A stretch of 64,000 nt of DNA, taken from positions 2,542 to 66,541 of the forward strand of contig JAHYYI010000006.1 of assembly GCA_019425045.1 (NCBI GenBank), read 5' to 3'. Each line of letters opens with the position of its first letter. Position 1 is the stretch's first letter. Origin of the DNA: Collinsella sp. (GTDB lineage: Bacteria; Actinomycetota; Coriobacteriia; Coriobacteriales; Coriobacteriaceae). The notes under the pieces were generated by a model, which saw only the letters and a list, made by a program, of their open reading frames with translations, made no database searches and had not been told where the DNA came from. A program made the position numbers and the translations under genes. Positions 26,775 through 35,251 of the stretch are shown here, in pieces.

Positions 26775-27907
26775 CACCGCTCCTTAAACGAAAGTTTAAT
26801 AGTTGCCTTGGAAAACGCGACGGTCACGCCGCCGTGAGCGAGCTTCGGGAAGATAAGTTTGCCCCCCTCCGCGAGCGCTGCCCGCTCGCACACGTTGTCG
26901 ACCCCCACCGTCGCGCGCACGAAATCAGATGGCGAAACGCTGCCTTCGACCTGCGACAACTCCTCTGCGGAATACGTCGCAAGCGGGATATTGCGCGCGC
27001 AGCAGAAGGCGAGCAGACCCTCCTCGTGCGCCTTCACGTCGATCGTCGCCGCCTCGCGCACGGCCGAAGGCGAGATACCCACCTGCCCGCACGCGAGAAG
27101 AAACGCCTCCTCGATCGCTTCGGCGCACGCACCGCGACGGCACCCAATGCCCGCAACGATGCAGGGCACGACAAGGCGAAGCGGCTCGGGCGCAGGCGCC
27201 TGCGCCCGCACGCCCGCCGGCTTCCCCGTCTCACCGGCGGGCACGACCTCGCCCGTTGTCTCCGCCGCACGAACGGACGCACCTGCATTCGCGCCAGCGA
27301 ACGGCGACACGACGATATCGGCCCGAGCGCGGTCGGACGCAATGTCAACCCCCTCAGGCGGCTGTCCCGAAATCGGCATGTCGGAATAGAGCGCCACGCG
27401 CCCGCCCGAAAGCAGCCGCGCCGACACTCGCTTGATGGCCTCGGGATTCGAAACGGCGAGCCCCGCACAGCGCGCCCACGTATCCACCGCCCACACGCCG
27501 CGGACGTCGGTCGCCGTGGTGATGACGGGGATGGCCCCTGCCGCGCGTGCCACAGTTTGCGCAAGCTCGTTCGCACCGCCCAAATGCCCCGACAAAAGCG
27601 GGACGGCAAAGCGCCCCGCCTCGTCGATCGCCACAACAGCGGGATCGTTTGCCTTCGAGGCGACATGCGGCGCGATCGCCCGCACGGCGATGCCCGCCGC
27701 GCCCACGAACAGAAGCGCGTCCGACGCTTCCCACGCGAGCGCCGTCCATGCGCGCAGGTCGGCCTTCCCCTCGCCGAACCCGCGCGAAACGGAAACGTCC
27801 CAGCCAGGGTCGTCTTCACCTGTCTGCGCGCAATCGGAAAGCGCGTGTGCGGTGCGCACCGCCAACGCATACCCCCTCTCAGTGAACGCTATGCAGGAAA
27901 CCCTCAT
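26774..27907 (-). CDS. cbiG: Cobalt-precorrin-5A hydrolase
   Basis: Opens the delta-lactone and releases acetaldehyde; this step marks the anaerobic pathway. The 377-residue protein has the N-terminal and central CbiG domains (FVGAAGIAVRAIAPHV, PLLSGHLGGANELA). After an Ala-rich insert near 205-240 comes the C-terminal domain (VAGIGCRRG). Its start codon directly follows the cbiL stop. Its presence, with cbiD and no cobG, supports the oxygen-independent route. Confidence 0.95.
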   Translation of the reverse strand: MRVSCIAFTERGYALAVRTAHALSDCAQTGEDDPGWDVSVSRGFGEGKADLRAWTALAWEASDALLFVGAAGIAVRAIAPHVASKANDPAVVAIDEAGRFAVPLLSGHLGGANELAQTVARAAGAIPVITTATDVRGVWAVDTWARCAGLAVSNPEAIKRVSARLLSGGRVALYSDMPISGQPPEGVDIASDRARADIVVSPFAGANAGASVRAAETTGEVVPAGETGKPAGVRAQAPAPEPLRLVVPCIVAGIGCRRGACAEAIEEAFLLACGQVGISPSAVREAATIDVKAHEEGLLAFCCARNIPLATYSAEELSQVEGSVSPSDFVRATVGVDNVCERAALAEGGKLIFPKLAHGGVTVAFSKATIKLSFKER

Positions 27908-28597
27908 CTAGCGCACCACCATCGTCGAGAAGTAGCTGCCCCGATCGGGCACATCGTCGAGCGAGCGGTACACGCGCTCGCCCGGAAGACCACAGTCCTC
28001 TACAAGCTCGGCACCGTCGAAGGCACCCTCCTCGCGAAGGAAGCGCTTCGTGTCCGCAAGCGAGCGGCGCGCCTTCATGACCACCTTCGTCCCCGGCCAG
28101 CCGATTGCACGGCGCACGTCGTCGTAGCCGCCGGGCACGATGTGCAGAGGCGACGACATCTCGGGCGTGAGGTCGCGCTCGAGCGCCGCGGCGACCGCGC
28201 AGAAGCTCGGCACGCCGGGAATGGCGCGCGCCTCGAACCCGCAGGCGCGCACGTCGGGCGCTATGCGCTGGAAGGTGGCGTAGATGCTCGGGTCCCCCAG
28301 GTTCAGCAGCGCGACGTCGCGGGCCGCATCCAGGTGCGCGACAAGCTCGCGAACAAGCGAGGCATGCTCGGCCGCGCGGCGCTCGAGATCGCGCGTCATC
28401 GAGAATCGCACGGGGATCACCGTCTTGCCTGTAAGGTCGACGGCGCCGCGCACGATGTCGAGCGCGACCATGACCCCGTCCGCCGTCTGCGGTGCGGCGA
28501 TGACCGGACACGATTCGATTGTGCGGACGGCCTTGATCGTGAGAAGCTCGGGGTCGCCAGGCCCCGTACCCACCCCGTAAAGCACGCCTTTACTCAT
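27908..28597 (-). CDS. cbiL: Cobalt-precorrin-2 C20-methyltransferase
   Basis: First committed methylation after cobalt insertion. The 229-residue tetrapyrrole methylase starts GVLYGVGTGPGDPELLT and contains NLGDPSIYATFQRI and IPGVPSFCAVAAAL, diagnostic of CbiL/CobI. The ATG at 28597 overlaps the cbiD stop region. An in-frame ATG ten codons upstream lies inside cbiD and is rejected. Its substrate must come from a cobalt chelatase; the only one in the window is the exported CbiK. Confidence 0.94.
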   Translation of the reverse strand: MSKGVLYGVGTGPGDPELLTIKAVRTIESCPVIAAPQTADGVMVALDIVRGAVDLTGKTVIPVRFSMTRDLERRAAEHASLVRELVAHLDAARDVALLNLGDPSIYATFQRIAPDVRACGFEARAIPGVPSFCAVAAALERDLTPEMSSPLHIVPGGYDDVRRAIGWPGTKVVMKARRSLADTKRFLREEGAFDGAELVEDCGLPGERVYRSLDDVPDRGSYFSTMVVR

Positions 28598-29774
28598 ACG
28601 TCGCCCCCAATTCCCCGATAACTGCATCGGCGCCCGACGTGCGGAAAAGCTCGCGGCGCTCGGCGTCGAACACGACCGCGGCGATGTCGCATGCGCCCGC
28701 CGCGCGGCGGCGCAACCTGTCCTCGATTGCCGCAGCGAGCGAGGCGCGCGCAGCGTCCCCCACGCCGGCGGCCTCGATTACCTCGAGCGCCGCCGTGGTC
28801 GTGACCGACGACATGATCTCGCGCACGGTCTTCGCGCCCGCGCCGGCCAAGGCCGCGTGGGCGGCCAGAATCTCCGCGCGGCAGTCGGCGGTACGCGAAT
28901 GGGTGTCCATGATGCCGCCCGCGACCTTCACCAGCTTGCCGATGTGTCCCACAAGAAGGACATTGGTAAATCCCTCGCGAACGCAGCAATCAATCGCATC
29001 GCCCACGAAGTTGGAGATGAAGACCACCGGCGCACCGTTTAGGTGGAAATGCCCCGAGATGAACTGCCCGCCGTAGTTGCCGGGCGTGAGCACGACTCCG
29101 CGCCGCCCCATAGCCGCATGCTGCCGGATCTCGAGCTCGATGCTGTCGCGCAAGGCAGCGAGGCTGCGCGGCTCGACGATGCCCGTCGTGCCCAGGATGG
29201 AGATGCCGTCCTTTATCCCCAGGTGCGGGTTGAAGGTCTTTTCGGCAAGGGCAACACCCTCGGGTACCGAAATCGTCACAGCAATATTTCCAGAAAAGCC
29301 ATGCGCGGCGCACACCTCGCGCACCGCCGAAGTGATCATCGCGCGCGGCGTCGCGTTGATGGCGGCCGCCCCCACCGGCTGCTCGAGCCCGGGCAACGTC
29401 ACGCGCCCCACGCCCACGCCGCCATCGACGGAAACTTCCGATTCGCGCGCGGGCACGCCCTTGCTGCCCGCAGTACCCGTGCCCGACCCCGCATGTTCCA
29501 CGCGCGCGTACACGAGCACGCCGTCGGTCACATCGGCATCGTCGCCTGCGTCCTTTCGCACGGCGCACTGGGCGCACCCCTCGCCGATAAATGCGTCGAC
29601 CACGTTCGCCTCGACGGGCAGCCCGCCGGGGGTGACGATCGACACGCGGCCGACGGGCTTTCGTGACAAGAGCATCTCACAGGCCGCCTTCGCCGCGAGC
29701 GCGGCGCAACTCCCCGTGGTGTAGCCGCAGCGCAGGCGGGTCGTCCCGGTATATATGTAGTGCTCGAAGGCCAC
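28590..29774 (-). CDS. cbiD: Cobalt-precorrin-5B C1-methyltransferase
   Basis: Methylates C1 of the ring in the anaerobic pathway. The 394-residue protein has the hallmark LRCGYTTGSCAALAAKAA near its N-terminus, VTLPGLEQPVGAAAINATPR, LGTTGIVEPRS and a GNYGGQF segment. The GTG at 29774 lies two bases after the cbiF stop and gives the expected family N-terminus; ATGs farther upstream run through cbiF. It is slightly longer than usual because of a Gly/Ala-rich insert near 115-135. Confidence 0.94.
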   Translation of the reverse strand: MAFEHYIYTGTTRLRCGYTTGSCAALAAKAACEMLLSRKPVGRVSIVTPGGLPVEANVVDAFIGEGCAQCAVRKDAGDDADVTDGVLVYARVEHAGSGTGTAGSKGVPARESEVSVDGGVGVGRVTLPGLEQPVGAAAINATPRAMITSAVREVCAAHGFSGNIAVTISVPEGVALAEKTFNPHLGIKDGISILGTTGIVEPRSLAALRDSIELEIRQHAAMGRRGVVLTPGNYGGQFISGHFHLNGAPVVFISNFVGDAIDCCVREGFTNVLLVGHIGKLVKVAGGIMDTHSRTADCRAEILAAHAALAGAGAKTVREIMSSVTTTAALEVIEAAGVGDAARASLAAAIEDRLRRRAAGACDIAAVVFDAERRELFRTSGADAVIGELGATYE

Positions 29775-29775
29775 G

Positions 29776-30567
29776 CTAGCTGCTCGCCTTCCGATACCCC
29801 GTGGCAAACGAAGGGTCGTAAAGCTTGCTGCGCTCGTACGACTCCGCTTGCGCGCCGTCGTGCGCAAGCCCGCCGCGAGCTCCGAGCACGCGGCCCACCA
29901 CCACGAGCGCCGTGCGGTCGATGCCCTCTCGCGCGCCCGCATCGGCGAGCGTGCCCACTGTGCAGCGCACCACGCGCTCCTCAGGCCAGGTCGCCTTGTA
30001 CACGAGCGCCGCCGGCTCGTCGGAGCTGCGGCCCGCGGCCAAAAGCTCGGCGGAAAGCTCGGCGAGCATACCCGAGCTCAGGAAGATAACCATAGTCGAG
30101 CCGCTTTCCGCCATGGTGCGCATGCCCTCGCCCGCGGGCATGGGGGTACGTCCGGAAAGCCGCGTGATCACGACCGACTGGCTGATTCCCGGCAGCGTGT
30201 ATTCCTGGCGAAGCGCCGCCGCGGCACCGCAAAAGCTCGACACGCCGGGCACCACCTCGTAGTCCACGCCGCGCGCGTCGAGCGCGTCCATCTGCTCCTG
30301 GATGGCGCCGTACAGGCACGGGTCGCCCGTGTGCAGGCGCACCACTTCCTCGCCCCGCGCATCTGCCGCGCACATCACGTCGAGCACTTCCTCCAAGGTC
30401 ATGTGCGCGCTGTCGTAGACGATGCAGGATTCCTTGCACTCAGCGAGCAGCTCGGGATTCACAAGGCTTCCCGCCCAAACGACCACGTCGGCCGCACGCA
30501 GAAGGCGCGCCCCGCGCAGCGTGATAAGGTCGGCGGCGCCCGAGCCTGCGCCAACGATATGAATCAT
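29776..30567 (-). CDS. cbiF: Cobalt-precorrin-4 C11-methyltransferase
   Basis: Methylates C11 of the contracted ring. The 263-residue protein begins MIHIVGAGSGAADLITLRG and has VWAGSLVNPELL, LHTGDPCLYGAIQEQ, VPGVSSFCGAAAAL and TRLSGRTPMP, all characteristic of CbiF/CobM. GGGAAGG lies about 5 bases before the ATG at 30567. It is the first gene of the minus-strand run. No riboswitch is seen on its side of the divergent control region. Confidence 0.95.
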   Translation of the reverse strand: MIHIVGAGSGAADLITLRGARLLRAADVVVWAGSLVNPELLAECKESCIVYDSAHMTLEEVLDVMCAADARGEEVVRLHTGDPCLYGAIQEQMDALDARGVDYEVVPGVSSFCGAAAALRQEYTLPGISQSVVITRLSGRTPMPAGEGMRTMAESGSTMVIFLSSGMLAELSAELLAAGRSSDEPAALVYKATWPEERVVRCTVGTLADAGAREGIDRTALVVVGRVLGARGGLAHDGAQAESYERSKLYDPSFATGYRKASS

Positions 30568-30698
30568 CCGAGCCTTCCCTTCCCGTTTCTCATCGCAACC
30601 GTTTACGCCGCCATTCGCGCAGCGGGCAAAACACGGCGCCTGCGGCGGCAATCGGCGCAAATACGCAGGCAGGAGGCGCAATGCCGCCCGCCCTGGCT

Positions 30699-30727
30699 TT
30701 GACACGTTCACAAGTGCCCACTATCAT
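30699..30727 (+). promoter_or_regulatory. Consensus promoter of the cbiK transport operon
   Basis: TTGACA (30699-30704) and TATCAT (30722-30727) are separated by exactly 17 bases, a near-perfect sigma-70 promoter. Transcription would start near 30734, giving a leader of about 290 bases that contains the cobalamin riboswitch. No equally good promoter was found for the minus-strand cbi operon, though a TATGAT sits on that strand at the same place. Confidence 0.75.
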
Positions 30728-30754
30728 AGTAAAAGTTTCGGCAACGAGCATATG

Positions 30755-30915
30755 ACAATCGGATAAAAGGAAATGACCGGCGCGGCGCCCGCACAGCCCG
30801 CGCTGGCTTGCGGAGGGAACCAGGTGGGAATCCTGGGCAAGGGACATTACTGTATAGGACGCGCGGGCGAACCGCCTCGCGCCCCAAGCCAGACTGCTTC
30901 GCCTTTTCCTCACGG
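30755..30915 (+). promoter_or_regulatory. Cobalamin riboswitch
   Basis: The core shows GGGAACCAGGTGGGAATCC, with CCAGG/CCTGG pairing, then GGGACATTACTGTATAGG, and later AAGCCAGACTGC as the B12-box end. An 8-bp long-range stem closes it (30803-30810 with 30885-30892). These match the cobalamin riboswitch consensus. It lies in the leader of the exported cbiK gene, 110 bases before its start. Small hairpins follow before the ribosome-binding site, including one around 30943-30953 trailed by GCGCTTTTCTTT, a possible terminator in the expression platform. Boundaries are approximate. Nothing protein-coding is supported in 30568-31025. Confidence 0.85.
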
Positions 30916-31025
30916 CATCGCTGTGGCGTTAGCTCCTTGTGAACCCCGAGGGGTGCGCTTTTCTTTCGCTTGTGCCGACAAGCAACTGTCGCCGGGGGAC
31001 CGGCAAACCGAGGAAAGGAAAAACC

Positions 31026-31952
31026 ATGTCCGACCAGATGTCACGCCGCGGCTTCATGGGCGCAGCAGCAACCGGAGCCGTCGCGCTCGCCGGAGTCGCG
31101 CTCGCGGGCTGCTCCAACACCTCCGCGAGTTCCGAGAAATCGAGTGAAAAGGAGAAGGCCGTGAAGCCGGTCATCCTCGTCACGAGCTTCGGCACGAGCT
31201 ACAACGACTCGCGCCACATCACCATCGGCGCCATCGAAGACGCTATCCGCGAGAAGTACTGGCAGGACTACGACATCCGCCGCGCCTTCACCGCGCAAAT
31301 CATCATCGATAAGCTGAAGAAACGCGACGGCATCACGATCGACAACATGACCGAGGCGCTCGACCGCTGCGTGGAAGACGGCGTGAAGGAAATCGTCGTG
31401 CAGCCGACGCATCTCATGGGTGGCCTGGAATACACCGACGTGAAAGACGAGCTCGACAAGTACGCCGACAAGTTCGATAAGATCTCGCTCGGCGACCCGT
31501 TGCTCACCTCCGACGACGACTACAAGAAGGTGGCCGCAGCCATTAAGGAGAACATGGCGTCCTTCGACGACGGCAAGACGGCGCTGTGCCTCATGGGCCA
31601 CGGCACCGAAGCCGATTCCAACGCCGACTATGCCAAGATGCAGGAAGTGTTCAAGAACGAGGGCTTGACGCAGTTCTTCGTCGGCACCGTCGAGGCTGAA
31701 CCGACCTGCGAGGATGTTATCGCCGCCGCGAGCGCCGCAGGCTACAAGAAGGCCGTGCTCGCGCCGTTCATGGTGGTCGCGGGCGACCACGCGAACAACG
31801 ACATGGCAGACGAGACCGACCCTGACAGCTGGGCTGCGAAGTTCGTGGCCGCCGGCTTCGAAGTGACGTGCCTGCTCCAGGGTCTGGGACAGAACGTCGC
31901 GGTCGACGACATCTACGTCTCGCACGTGGACGACGCCATCGCCAAGCTGTAA
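31026..31952 (+). CDS. cbiK: Tat-exported lipoprotein sirohydrochlorin cobaltochelatase
   Basis: CbiK inserts cobalt (or iron) into sirohydrochlorin. This 308-residue version starts with a twin-arginine signal (SRRGFM, 6-11), a hydrophobic stretch and a lipobox LAGC ending at Cys29, so it should be exported folded and lipid-anchored outside the membrane. The chelatase body follows from about 46. His192 (MGHGTE) and His255 (VAGDHANNDM) fall where the Salmonella catalytic pair His145/His207 would be after an offset of about 47. AGGAAAGG precedes the ATG. Exported CbiK forms are known from sulfate reducers. It heads the riboswitch-controlled operon. Confidence 0.9.
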   Translation: MSDQMSRRGFMGAAATGAVALAGVALAGCSNTSASSEKSSEKEKAVKPVILVTSFGTSYNDSRHITIGAIEDAIREKYWQDYDIRRAFTAQIIIDKLKKRDGITIDNMTEALDRCVEDGVKEIVVQPTHLMGGLEYTDVKDELDKYADKFDKISLGDPLLTSDDDYKKVAAAIKENMASFDDGKTALCLMGHGTEADSNADYAKMQEVFKNEGLTQFFVGTVEAEPTCEDVIAAASAAGYKKAVLAPFMVVAGDHANNDMADETDPDSWAAKFVAAGFEVTCLLQGLGQNVAVDDIYVSHVDDAIAKL

Positions 31953-31961
31953 ACTCGCCGC

Positions 31962-32033
31962 GCACGGGGGCGCCGGTCGCGTCCCCGTGCAACGGGCATG
32001 CGCCTTCCCCGACCGACGGCGCATGCCCGTTGC
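31962..32033 (+). terminator. Tandem hairpins between cbiK and the small lipoprotein gene
   Basis: A first stem pairs 31962-31969 with 31983-31990. A second, 16-bp perfect stem pairs 31989-32004 with 32018-32033 around 13 bases. They share two bases, so they compete. No T-run follows. They may reduce read-through or stabilise the cbiK mRNA, giving more CbiK than transporter. Confidence 0.5.
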
Positions 32034-32096
32034 ATTCGCATCCCGCCCGCCCACCGCACGGCGCGGGCGGTCGAAGCGATTGAAAGGAACCCCTCC

Positions 32097-32630
32097 ATGT
32101 TGAAGAAAACCCTCGTCTTCGCCCTGTCGGCGGCGCTTTTCGCGTTCTCGCTCGCCGGCTGCGGCGGAAATTCAATCGACAGCGCAAAGGCAAGCGATGC
32201 CGATTCCCAGGAAAAGACCGAACAGGCGGCCGATGCGCCCGAGGGCGCAAGCGCTGCCCCCATTACCGCCGACAAGGTGGCTGACGGCACCTATCCAATC
32301 ACCGTAGATTCCAGCTCGAATATGTTCAGGATTGTGGACGCCCAGCTCATCGTGGAAAACGGCTCCATGCACTGCGTGATGACACTTTCCGGCACGGGCT
32401 ACGGCAAGCTCTTCATGGGCACGGGCGACGAGGCTGCCGCCGCGAGCGAGGCCGACTTCATCCCCTATGTGGAAAACGCGGAAGGCAAGTACACCTACGA
32501 CGTGCCCGTCGATGCGCTCGACGAGGACACCGCCTGCGCCGCGTGGAGCATTAAAAGGGAGCGGTGGTACGACCGCACGCTCGTATTCGAATCCGCCGGC
32601 GTCGATCTGCGCGCCGGCGCACTGAAGTAA
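32097..32630 (+). CDS. Small surface lipoprotein with a NEAT-like beta domain, function unknown
   Basis: The 177-residue protein has a Sec signal with lipobox SLAGC (Cys22), a charged linker, and one domain at about 63-166 (DGTYPITVDSS to TLVFES). The domain shares layout with residues 51-143 of the next gene product: a DGTY or EYTV start, a Y.K turn, then YTYDVPV or STFEIPV and LDED. It recalls iron-transport-associated (NEAT-type) beta sandwiches, without a clear heme-ligand motif. AAAGGA precedes the ATG at 32097. Its place between the chelatase and the binding protein suggests a ligand-carrying role. Confidence 0.75.
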   Translation: MLKKTLVFALSAALFAFSLAGCGGNSIDSAKASDADSQEKTEQAADAPEGASAAPITADKVADGTYPITVDSSSNMFRIVDAQLIVENGSMHCVMTLSGTGYGKLFMGTGDEAAAASEADFIPYVENAEGKYTYDVPVDALDEDTACAAWSIKRERWYDRTLVFESAGVDLRAGALK

Positions 32631-32634
32631 CGCC

Positions 32635-34206
32635 ATGCGGTCGATTCTTCCCAAGGGGGAAAACAGGAAGCGCCGCAGCATCGCGGCGCGCGTAATCGCC
32701 TGCGTTCTCGTCGCCCTGCTCGCGCTTCCCTTCGCGGGGTGCAGTGCGAGCCCGAACGCGACCGGTGACACGGCGGGCTCTCAGGAATACACTGTGAGCG
32801 TCTCGCTTTCCGGTGGGTCAGGGCGCGCAAGCATCGCCTCACCAACCACAATTGTGAAGGATGGCGACACCTACACCGCGACCATCACCTGGTCGAGTTC
32901 GAACTACGACAAGATGACCGTCGACGGCGTGGACTACGCGCCCGTAAACGACGGCGGCAACTCCACGTTCGAGATACCCGTCACGCTCGACGAGGACATC
33001 GCCGTGTCGGCCGAGACCGTCGCCATGTCGACGCCGCACACCATCGACTACACGATCCACTTCGACTCATCCACCATGAAGGAGAAATCGGGCGACGAAG
33101 CAAGCGGCGGCTCCCCTGCGGGAACGGCTTCAAGCGCCGCGGCCGACTTCCACAACGCCGATTTGGGCTGCGGCTGGGAGCCGACGGGGGCGCTTCAGCT
33201 TGAATACGCCAAGCACTTCACTGTCGACGAGTACGAAGGCGGCCTGCGGCTTATCTGCGTTTCGAACGGGGAGCGCTTCCTCGTGGTGCCGCAAGATGCG
33301 AAGGTACCTGATGGGTTGAGCTCCGACATCGCGGTCATAAGGCGCCCCGCCGACAAGGTGTACCTCGTGTCGTCGGCGACGATGTGCCTGGTCGACGCGC
33401 TCGATGCGAACGACAATATCTTCATGTCGGGCTCGAAGGCCGACGATTGCTCGGTCGCGGGCTTCAAAAGCGCGCTCGAAAGTAGAGCGATCGCCTACGG
33501 CGGCAAGTACAGCGCGCCCGACTACGAGCGAATATCGGCCTCGGGCTGCACGCTCGCCATCGAGAACACCATGATCAACCACACACCCGATGTGAAGGAA
33601 AAGCTGCAGAAGCTCGGGCTCGTCGTGCTCACCGAACAGTCGTCAAGCGAGCCCGAAGCACTCGGGCGCGTCGAGTGGATTAAGCTTTTCGGCGTCCTGT
33701 TCGACAAGGAAGACGAGGCCACGCACCTGTTCAACGAGCAGAAGGCCCGCGTCGAGCAAACGTCGGGGCTCGCGTCGTCAGGTAAAACCGTGGCGTATTT
33801 CTACATTAACTCGAACGGGGCCGCCGTCACGCGGCGGGCGGGCGACTACGTGGCGCAGATGATCGAGCTTGCAGGCGGCAACTACGCGCTCGATGACGCG
33901 CAGACGGCGTCGACGTCAGGTTCGTCAGTAACGCTCGAAATGGAGCGCTTCTACGCGACGGCGAAGGATGCCGACATTATCGTCTACAACGGCACCATCG
34001 ACGAATCGGTTGCCACCTTGAACGACTTCGTAGGCAAAAACGCGCTATTGTCGCAGTTCAAAGCCGTGAAGAACGGCAACGTCTGGGTCACAAGCGCCGA
34101 CATGTACCAGCAGATGACTTCTACCGCCGACATTATCGACGAGCTGCACGGGGCGTTCACCGGCGATGACGCGAGCGACTTCCATTATCTGAGGAAGCTC
34201 GGCTAG
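32635..34206 (+). CDS. ABC transporter substrate-binding lipoprotein with an extra N-terminal domain
   Basis: A 523-residue cell-surface protein with lipobox PFAGC (Cys36), an added beta domain (about 51-143) related to the preceding lipoprotein, and a FecB/BtuF-type periplasmic-binding domain (about 175-523). The latter has two lobes joined by a long helix, seen as IKLFGVLFDKEDEATHLFNEQKARVEQ. It starts 4 bases after the upstream stop, with a weak ribosome-binding site, so coupling is likely. With the permease and ATPase it forms an importer. Riboswitch control and the neighbouring chelatase favour a corrinoid, cobalt chelate or other tetrapyrrole ligand over an iron siderophore. Confidence 0.82.
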   Translation: MRSILPKGENRKRRSIAARVIACVLVALLALPFAGCSASPNATGDTAGSQEYTVSVSLSGGSGRASIASPTTIVKDGDTYTATITWSSSNYDKMTVDGVDYAPVNDGGNSTFEIPVTLDEDIAVSAETVAMSTPHTIDYTIHFDSSTMKEKSGDEASGGSPAGTASSAAADFHNADLGCGWEPTGALQLEYAKHFTVDEYEGGLRLICVSNGERFLVVPQDAKVPDGLSSDIAVIRRPADKVYLVSSATMCLVDALDANDNIFMSGSKADDCSVAGFKSALESRAIAYGGKYSAPDYERISASGCTLAIENTMINHTPDVKEKLQKLGLVVLTEQSSSEPEALGRVEWIKLFGVLFDKEDEATHLFNEQKARVEQTSGLASSGKTVAYFYINSNGAAVTRRAGDYVAQMIELAGGNYALDDAQTASTSGSSVTLEMERFYATAKDADIIVYNGTIDESVATLNDFVGKNALLSQFKAVKNGNVWVTSADMYQQMTSTADIIDELHGAFTGDDASDFHYLRKLG

Positions 34207-34210
34207 CGCC

Positions 34211-35251
34211 ATGAGAAGCCGGCTTTCCATGACATACGACGAATCGGGGCGCGCCGCGCGGTGTCGCGTCGTGACGGCGCTGCTCGCTGTTGCCCTCATC
34301 GTGCTCGTCGGGGCCAACCTGTGCATCGGGAGCGTGCTCGTGCCCGCAGACCATATCCCCGGCATCCTTTCGGGCGGCGCGGCCAATTCCATGGAAAGCC
34401 AAGTCATCTGGGAGATTCGCCTGCCGCGCGTGCTTTCAGCCGTGCTTCTCGGCGGGGCACTTTCGCTCTCCGGGTTCCTGCTGCAGACGTTTTTCAACAA
34501 TCCCATCGCCGACCCGTTCATCTTGGGCGTCTCCTCGGGCGCAAAGTTCGTCGTCGCGCTTACGATGATCGTACTTCTGGGCGCGGACCAGGCCATGTCC
34601 TCGCCGGCCATGGTGGCCGCAGCGTTTCTGGGCTCGCTTATCACCATCGGCTTCGTGCTCCTCATCGCACGGCGCATAAGTTCCATGGCCATGCTCATCG
34701 TGGCGGGCGTCATGGTGGGATACATCTGCTCGGCGGCGACGAACTTCCTCATCGCCTTCGCCGACGACCAGTCCATCGTGAACCTGCACAACTGGTCTTT
34801 GGGTAGCTTCTCGGGTTCGAGCTGGGACGACATCGCGGTCATCGCGGTCGTGGTGATCACCGTGAGCGCATGCGTATTCGCGATATCGAAGCCCCTTTCC
34901 GCCTTCCAGCTGGGAGAAGCCTACGCGAAAAGCGTCGGCGTGAACGTCGCACGCTTCCGCGTGGTGCTCGTCCTTCTAGCGAGCATGCTCTCCGCCTGCG
35001 TGACCGCGTTCGCTGGTCCGGTGTCGTTCGTAGGCATCGCGGTTCCGCATCTCGTGAAGTCGGCGCTGAAGTCGTCGAAGCCCATCCGCGTGATTCCTGC
35101 GTGCTTCTTGGGAGGCGCCATCTTCTGCGCGGGTTGCGATTTGATCGCGCGCACGCTGTTCTCTCCCGTCGAGCTTTCCATCAGCGCCGTCACCGCCATC
35201 TTCGGCGCGCCGGTGGTTATCGCGCTCATGCTGAAGAAGCGGGTGAGGTAG
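34211..35251 (+). CDS. FecCD/BtuC-type ABC transporter permease
   Basis: The 346-residue membrane protein has about nine to ten hydrophobic segments and the family's conserved stretches: IRLPRVLSAVLLGGALSLSG, NNPIADPFILGVSSGA, AGPVSFVGIAVPHLVK and a C-terminal SPVELSISAVTAIFGAPVV. These place it with vitamin B12, heme and siderophore permeases. It starts 4 bases after the binding-protein stop, and the ATPase ATG directly follows its own stop codon. Ligand specificity cannot be read from the sequence. Confidence 0.9.
   Translation: MRSRLSMTYDESGRAARCRVVTALLAVALIVLVGANLCIGSVLVPADHIPGILSGGAANSMESQVIWEIRLPRVLSAVLLGGALSLSGFLLQTFFNNPIADPFILGVSSGAKFVVALTMIVLLGADQAMSSPAMVAAAFLGSLITIGFVLLIARRISSMAMLIVAGVMVGYICSAATNFLIAFADDQSIVNLHNWSLGSFSGSSWDDIAVIAVVVITVSACVFAISKPLSAFQLGEAYAKSVGVNVARFRVVLVLLASMLSACVTAFAGPVSFVGIAVPHLVKSALKSSKPIRVIPACFLGGAIFCAGCDLIARTLFSPVELSISAVTAIFGAPVVIALMLKKRVR

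Noticed and set aside
26834..28621. A 595-codon plus-strand open frame across cbiG and cbiL.
   Set aside because: Arg/His-rich shadow frame without a ribosome-binding site or domain; the overlapping minus-strand genes are clear.
30773..31147. A 124-codon open frame running through the leader of cbiK.
   Set aside because: It crosses the cobalamin riboswitch and continues into cbiK in another frame with no supporting motif.
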